From an uncultured Chitinophaga sp. (GTDB lineage: Bacteria > Bacteroidota > Bacteroidia > Chitinophagales > Chitinophagaceae): 64,000 nt of DNA. The notes beneath the pieces are model-generated. The model did no database searches. It was not told the origin of the DNA and saw nothing but the letters and a program-made list of their open reading frames with translations. The first letter of the stretch is position 1. Each line of letters starts with the position of its first letter. Shown here one piece after another: positions 59,797 to 64,000 of this stretch. Both the position numbers and the translations under genes were made by a program. Location of the stretch: contig NZ_CABHOU010000108.1 in the NCBI RefSeq assembly GCF_902168175.1, forward strand, positions 124,001 to 188,000. Reading direction: 5' to 3'.

Positions 59797-60981
59797 CTAG
59801 TTTTTGGATAAGATTTCCGTATCGGTAAATTCTACATCCGTATAATCTTTGATCTCATTGTACACGGTATCTCTTTCTACCGGCCTTCTGCCTGCCTGGC
59901 GAATTAGTAACGCCAGTTGCGCGGTGTTCATCGAAGGTGTTTGTTCTTCTGAACCGGCCATAGAATAGATTTTCGTAGTATCGTCAATGGTGCCGTCCAG
60001 GTCGTTAACGCCGAAAGACAGGGTGAGCTGGGCGCTGTTCCTTCCCAGCATCGGCCAATAGGCTTTCAGGTGGGGGATGTTATCCATGTAAAGACGGGCG
60101 ATAGCATACAAACGAAGGTCTTCTATTACAGAAGATTCGGGGATGTGCGCCATATCATTGTCCTTATTGCGGAACTTCAGCGGAATAAAAGTATTAAAGC
60201 CGTGTGTTTCATCCTGGAGGTTACGCAAACGCTCCATATGATCTACACGGTGCCAGAATTTTTCTACATGGCCATACAACATAGTACAGTTGCTATGCAT
60301 ACCCAGGGCATGGGCCGTACGGTGAATTTTCAGCCAGCCTTCTGCATCTACCTTATCATGGCAAATCTCGGAACGTACATCGGGATGAAAGATTTCGGCC
60401 CCACCGCCTGGCATAGATTGCAGGCCGGCATCATGCAGTTTTTTCATGCCTTCTTCTACCGTCAGTTTGGCTTTGCGGAACATGTAGTCCAGCTCAACCG
60501 GTGTAAAGGCTTTAATATGAAGGTCCGGGCGATGTGTGCGGATGCGTTGTAACAGTTCGCAGAAGAAGTCGAGGTCCATTTTAGGATGTACGCCACCTAC
60601 GATATGTACTTCTGTAACCGGCTGGTTGTCGTATTTCTGCACGATGTGCATCATCTGGTCTACGCTCAGTTCCCAGCCATCTTCGCGGTTTTTGTACAGT
60701 TTTGAGTAAGAACAGAATTTGCAGGTAAACACGCAAACGTTCGTGGGCTCTATATGGAAGTTCCTGTTAAAATAAGTTTTATCGCCATGCATCCTCTCCC
60801 TCACGTGGTTGGCCAATGCGCCTACGAACCCCAGTTCTCCCTTCTCAAACAGTATTATGCCTTCTTCCTGTGTCAGTCTTTCCTGTGCTAATACCTTATC
60901 TGCAATCTGTTTTAACCTTTTATCGAGCGATGCTTCCTGGAGAATAGTTGGCAGGGCAGGATACGTTTCTTTCGTCATCAT
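59797..60981 (-). CDS. mqnE: Aminodeoxyfutalosine synthase
   Basis: 394 residues, a radical SAM enzyme with CxxxCxxC at C83, C87 and C90 (CVFTCKFC). The HIEPTNVCVFTCKFCSYSKL and SMPGGGAEIFHPDVR segments are characteristic of MqnE, which joins an adenosyl radical to 3-(1-carboxyvinyloxy)benzoate to form aminofutalosine in the futalosine route to menaquinone. The MqnC-type reading is less likely because of the length and the C-terminal YSMAGSEEQ segment. Its ATG overlaps the stop of the upstream M43 protease gene (ATGATGA), so the two are translationally coupled. Confidence 0.92.
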   Translation of the reverse strand: MMTKETYPALPTILQEASLDKRLKQIADKVLAQERLTQEEGIILFEKGELGFVGALANHVRERMHGDKTYFNRNFHIEPTNVCVFTCKFCSYSKLYKNREDGWELSVDQMMHIVQKYDNQPVTEVHIVGGVHPKMDLDFFCELLQRIRTHRPDLHIKAFTPVELDYMFRKAKLTVEEGMKKLHDAGLQSMPGGGAEIFHPDVRSEICHDKVDAEGWLKIHRTAHALGMHSNCTMLYGHVEKFWHRVDHMERLRNLQDETHGFNTFIPLKFRNKDNDMAHIPESSVIEDLRLYAIARLYMDNIPHLKAYWPMLGRNSAQLTLSFGVNDLDGTIDDTTKIYSMAGSEEQTPSMNTAQLALLIRQAGRRPVERDTVYNEIKDYTDVEFTDTEILSKN

Positions 60982-63113
60982 TGTGCTTTCACTATTTTAA
61001 AAGTCCTTACCTTGTTCTTATAGAATAACTTCACAAAGTAAACACCATTTGGCTCATTTACCAAATCAAAAGTGATGCGGTTGTTCACCAGCGCGGTTTG
61101 CCTCATACTGCGCACCAGCCTGCCCGAAACGTTATATACACCTACACTTTCGAGCTCGTCCGGGTACTCCAGGAACTCTACATAAAGCATTGAAGAAAAA
61201 GGGTTTGGACGTATCAGTACGCCCTTTTCCACCAGGTTAGGGTTTACGCTGCGGGTGATCAGGTTAATATTATCTAGATAGATGTTGTTTTCATAGTTGG
61301 TGGTGTTGCGGAAGGCCACGCGGAACTTCGAATTACGCACAAAGGGCGTAAGGTCTACGCTGTCGCGCCGCCACTCACTGGCCGTAGGTATGAACTCTGC
61401 GGGGGTGGGCACAGTACGCGTCACCAGCGTTTTACCCCATCTTTTATACCCGGTAGGGATGAAGGTTTGTCCGCAGTCCATCGTCACCAGTACTTCCAGG
61501 GTATCCCATACATTGCCTGTTTCGCTGGCCGCTGTTTGGGCCGCGGCTGCCAGGTCAAAGAACACGAACAGGGAGTCCCCCGCACTTCCGTCAAACACGG
61601 GCGACAGGAGATCGTCTACCGGGCCGTTGGAGGCATAACCCAGGTTACGCATCACTACTGAACTGGTGCCTGATCTGGCCGCTTCTGTGGTTAATTCCCA
61701 GGTGAAGCTGTTGTCGGCGTTGTTACGGCTCCAGCCATATGGCGGGAACACGCCGCTTTCAAAACCTTCTGTATAAGGGAAAGTACCTTCATTATCATAA
61801 TTAAAGCTGGCCCTGGCCGTATCGTTGGTCTGGTCCTGGTCGGCGGCGCCGTTGGGCAGGGTAGAGTAGGCGGAAATAACGTGCTGACCCTCGGAGGCGG
61901 TGAAGTTGGCTAACTGCACCGTGGTGCCTTGTAACGACGCCAGTGACCCCGTCCAGGTGTAACTTACTTCCTGCCCGTTATCTATTTTATACCTGATAAT
62001 GGTGGAGGTGAGAACATTGGTACCCTTGTTTTTCAATTGGACCATCGGTGTTTGACCGGTCACGCATATTTTACCGTTGGGGGAGCTTACTACTTCCACG
62101 GCGGCGTCCAGCGCTTTCTGGTTTACCGGGCTGCATCCATTGGAGCTGAGCAGCGACGAGCGGGAGGAGGAGGCCAGCGCATTCTGCATGCGCACGGCCT
62201 GGCCTGCGGTAAACAGGCTCATACAGGCATCGTCGGTATAGTCCATGAAGTTCATGAACATTTTACCCGGCGCTGCCGGCGAGCATTGGTCGGTGGTAGG
62301 GAACGAGGGACAATTGTAAGTATTGCCGGCCTGGTTAGGCGTATCGTCTACATAATCGCTGCCTGCACAACCGTTATCATCACCCCAGATATGGATAAGA
62401 CCAAAGTAGTGGCCTATTTCATGCGTACAGGTGCGGCCTTTGTTAAAGGGCGAACGGGCAGAACCACTGGAGCCAAATGCGGTACTGGTTACCACAATGC
62501 CTTCTTCTGCTGCCGGAAACACGTTGCCGGGCGGAGTAGCCACGCCTATATAGCTGTCGTTCAGCACACAAACCCATATGTTCAGGTAACGCCTGTAATC
62601 CCATGCATCATCGCCACCGGTAGCGTTGTACTTCACGTCCTGCGCACTGTTGCCTGCCCCGGGCACGTCGAAGCCTGTCCTGCTGGTTACTTTGCGTATA
62701 ATGCCGGTGCTGGGATCGCCATTGGGCGTGCGCTGAGCCAGACAAAACTGTATTTGTGCATCGCCGATAATGGGTTGCCATACATTGGGCACATTTGCGA
62801 TGTCGGTATTACTGGCGGAGAAGTCGGCATTCAGCATTTGCAGTTGCTCATATACCTGCGCATCGGTTACCAGCGAGGGGTTTTGCATAACGATGTGTAC
62901 TACCACGGGAACAGTAACGGTGGCGGCAGTTTTAGCGAACTGCAGGGGGCGTACACGCTGTAATTCCTGCTCTGTAACTTGCATGCGCAACTGCAATTTT
63001 GGATTGGCCTGTATTTTTTGTTGTAATACTTCGGCAGTACCGCATTTTCGTTGTGCAGTTGCAGGTAGCCAGAAAAAGGTGCTCAACAGGAGCAGAAAGG
63101 TCGCGGTACGCAA
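60978..63113 (-). CDS. M43-family secreted zinc metalloprotease with T9SS sorting domain
   Basis: 711 residues from TTG at 63113. The signal peptide is FLLLLSTFFWLPATAQ. Residues about 60-320 are the M43 (pappalysin-type) catalytic domain with the zinc motif HEIGHYFGLIH and a downstream YVDDTPNQ-type Met-turn neighbourhood (MNFMDYTDDACM). Then a beta-rich domain (CARDB-like, 340-440), a jelly-roll (MAM-like, 445-620) and a C-terminal T9SS type A sorting domain (about 630-711, NPFSSMLYVEF and GVYFVKLF). No ATG is available; the frame opens just after a TAG as ATC-GAC-AAA-AAA-CTG. It is exported and probably attached to or released from the surface. Confidence 0.88.
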   Translation of the reverse strand: MRTATFLLLLSTFFWLPATAQRKCGTAEVLQQKIQANPKLQLRMQVTEQELQRVRPLQFAKTAATVTVPVVVHIVMQNPSLVTDAQVYEQLQMLNADFSASNTDIANVPNVWQPIIGDAQIQFCLAQRTPNGDPSTGIIRKVTSRTGFDVPGAGNSAQDVKYNATGGDDAWDYRRYLNIWVCVLNDSYIGVATPPGNVFPAAEEGIVVTSTAFGSSGSARSPFNKGRTCTHEIGHYFGLIHIWGDDNGCAGSDYVDDTPNQAGNTYNCPSFPTTDQCSPAAPGKMFMNFMDYTDDACMSLFTAGQAVRMQNALASSSRSSLLSSNGCSPVNQKALDAAVEVVSSPNGKICVTGQTPMVQLKNKGTNVLTSTIIRYKIDNGQEVSYTWTGSLASLQGTTVQLANFTASEGQHVISAYSTLPNGAADQDQTNDTARASFNYDNEGTFPYTEGFESGVFPPYGWSRNNADNSFTWELTTEAARSGTSSVVMRNLGYASNGPVDDLLSPVFDGSAGDSLFVFFDLAAAAQTAASETGNVWDTLEVLVTMDCGQTFIPTGYKRWGKTLVTRTVPTPAEFIPTASEWRRDSVDLTPFVRNSKFRVAFRNTTNYENNIYLDNINLITRSVNPNLVEKGVLIRPNPFSSMLYVEFLEYPDELESVGVYNVSGRLVRSMRQTALVNNRITFDLVNEPNGVYFVKLFYKNKVRTFKIVKAQ

Positions 63114-63189
63114 AGGGAACAGTTTTTTGTCGATCTATGGTTATATCCGTTGCGGGCAGCGGTTGTTCCCCCTGCCCGGTATTCGTTTT

Positions 63190-64000
63190 TTAAGTAAGCG
63201 CACCTGCAATACAACCGCACATCAGGCACGCAATGGTCCCGCCTATCAGGGCTCTTATACCCAATTCCGTAAGGTTTTTACGCTGGTTGGGCGCCAGTTG
63301 ACTAATCCCCCCGATCTGGATGCCTATGGAGGCAAAGTTAGCAAATCCGCAAAGGGCATAGGTGGATATCAGGATGGACTTCGGATTAACGAGTATTCCC
63401 GCCTGTGTCATATCTGCCAGGTGACCATAAGCCACAAATTCGTTCAGGATCGTCTTTTCGCCCAGCAATTGCCCCACGGATGTTATGTCGGGCGTAGGCA
63501 CACCTATGAGCCATGCCACGGGCGAGAATATATAACCCAGCATAAACTGCAGGCTTAACTCTTTATACCTTCCCCCGGTAAGTACGTCAATTTGAGGATT
63601 AAGGTTGGTTATACCACCTCCCCAGGCCAGCATTTCGTTTACTACCCACATCATGGCGGTAAATACGATTAGCATGGCGGCCACGTTTACGGCCAGTTTC
63701 AAACCATCGGTGGTACCCATCGACAAAGCATCGAGGAAGTTATCGCCCAGTTTCTCCCGTGGTACTTTCAGGTCCTTGGATATTTCGAACCCTGTTGGCT
63801 GGGGGAATAGTATTTTAGAACACACGATAGCTGCCGGCGCACTCATGATACTCTGACTAAGCATGTGCAGGGCGAACATCTGCTTCTGCGAAGGGTCGGA
63901 ACCACCTAACATTTCTACATAAGCCGCCATAACACTGCCTGCGGTATTGGCCATGCCGCCGATCATGATACATAGTATTTCCGACCGGGTCATTTTGTCG
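63190..64000 (-). CDS. NupC-type concentrative nucleoside transporter, C-terminal part
   Basis: The last 270 residues of a protein that continues beyond the window; the frame is open through base 64000. Membrane segments and the CNT C-terminal domain are visible: the ECxxMGGxANTAGSVMAAY-like region (LCIMIGGMANTAGSV), SAPAAIVCSKILFPQ, LNEFVAYGHLADM, a tract with YALCGFANFASIGIQIGG (the conserved G-F-x-N-x-x-S-I-G-I-Q-I-G-G signature) and a final LGIRALIGGTIACLMCGCIAG. These proteins import nucleosides with H+ or Na+. The M43 protease gene is next on the same strand. Confidence 0.92.
   Translation of the reverse strand, partial: DKMTRSEILCIMIGGMANTAGSVMAAYVEMLGGSDPSQKQMFALHMLSQSIMSAPAAIVCSKILFPQPTGFEISKDLKVPREKLGDNFLDALSMGTTDGLKLAVNVAAMLIVFTAMMWVVNEMLAWGGGITNLNPQIDVLTGGRYKELSLQFMLGYIFSPVAWLIGVPTPDITSVGQLLGEKTILNEFVAYGHLADMTQAGILVNPKSILISTYALCGFANFASIGIQIGGISQLAPNQRKNLTELGIRALIGGTIACLMCGCIAGALT

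Noticed and set aside
62037-62963. 308-codon open frame antisense to the M43 protease
   Set aside because: It is exactly within a well-supported coding sequence on the other strand, is rich in Cys, Gly and His, and has no known pattern.

Overview
The window looks like chromosomal DNA of a Bacteroidota member, most likely a Chitinophaga-type member of Chitinophagaceae. The signs are a secreted metalloprotease with a type IX secretion (T9SS) C-terminal sorting domain, bacillithiol synthesis (bshC), the futalosine menaquinone route (mqnE), many SPII lipoproteins, secreted glycan-active enzymes, few Shine-Dalgarno sequences, and promoters of the Bacteroidota TTTG / TAnnTTTG type. No phage, insertion sequence, CRISPR array or rRNA was seen. 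One tRNA (Lys, CTT) is present. The family calls come from reading the translations, not from database searches.

Layout. 1-4.4 kb: the end of a beta-propeller phytase, then a compact ethanolamine operon (permease, eutB, eutC) and a DinB-family protein. 4.4-6.9 kb: a split pair of putative DNA-repair genes (radical SAM TIGR03916 type plus TIGR03915 type). 6.9-13.2 kb: a TonB-domain protein, a HipA-like kinase/DUF3037 pair, tRNA-Lys, an SnoaL-like protein, DUF2185, an AraC regulator, a siderophore-interacting flavoprotein and a zinc CDF exporter. 13.2-17.2 kb: a gene-poor stretch with an 11-bp tandem repeat, then regulators (AraC, TetR, Crp/Fnr) and an SRPBCC protein. 17.2-25.3 kb: secreted glycan enzymes (GH78 rhamnosidase, GH16-like lipoprotein, FAD oxidoreductase, DUF1080 lipoprotein) with small cytoplasmic genes between. 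25-28.4 kb: an exported protein, an AraC regulator, ferritin, murI.

28.4-34.5 kb: an export operon (TolC, HlyD, two ABC-2 permeases, no ATPase gene), divergent from a DUF763 gene. 34.6-40.5 kb: a giant FAD/Fe-S D-lactate or glycolate dehydrogenase-like protein, DUF72 and lipoproteins. 40.7-48.4 kb: a carbohydrate-storage block, glgA-glgC-GH130 phosphorylase facing a GT4 and a GT4-alpha-toroid fusion. 48.6-56.3 kb: bshC, a FUSC-family membrane protein, smc. 56.4-64 kb: a cytochrome-c-tailed sugar-dehydrogenase-like lipoprotein, a proline-rich protein, DUF192, mqnE overlapping a T9SS-sorted M43 protease, and the C-terminal part of a NupC-type nucleoside transporter.

The most notable observation is a shared operator-like motif, TGCTAA-N5-TTAGTA. 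It lies immediately upstream of both the radical SAM repair gene (ATG 4472) and the DUF763 gene (ATG 33310), each time over the probable core promoter and each time with a third half-site. Both proteins carry helix-hairpin-helix-like segments. This suggests a small, perhaps DNA-damage-related, regulon. Other points of interest are the glycogen/GH130/GT block, the exporter without an ATPase, the HipA-DUF3037 pair, and a strong terminator with no annotated gene before it at 26.2 kb.
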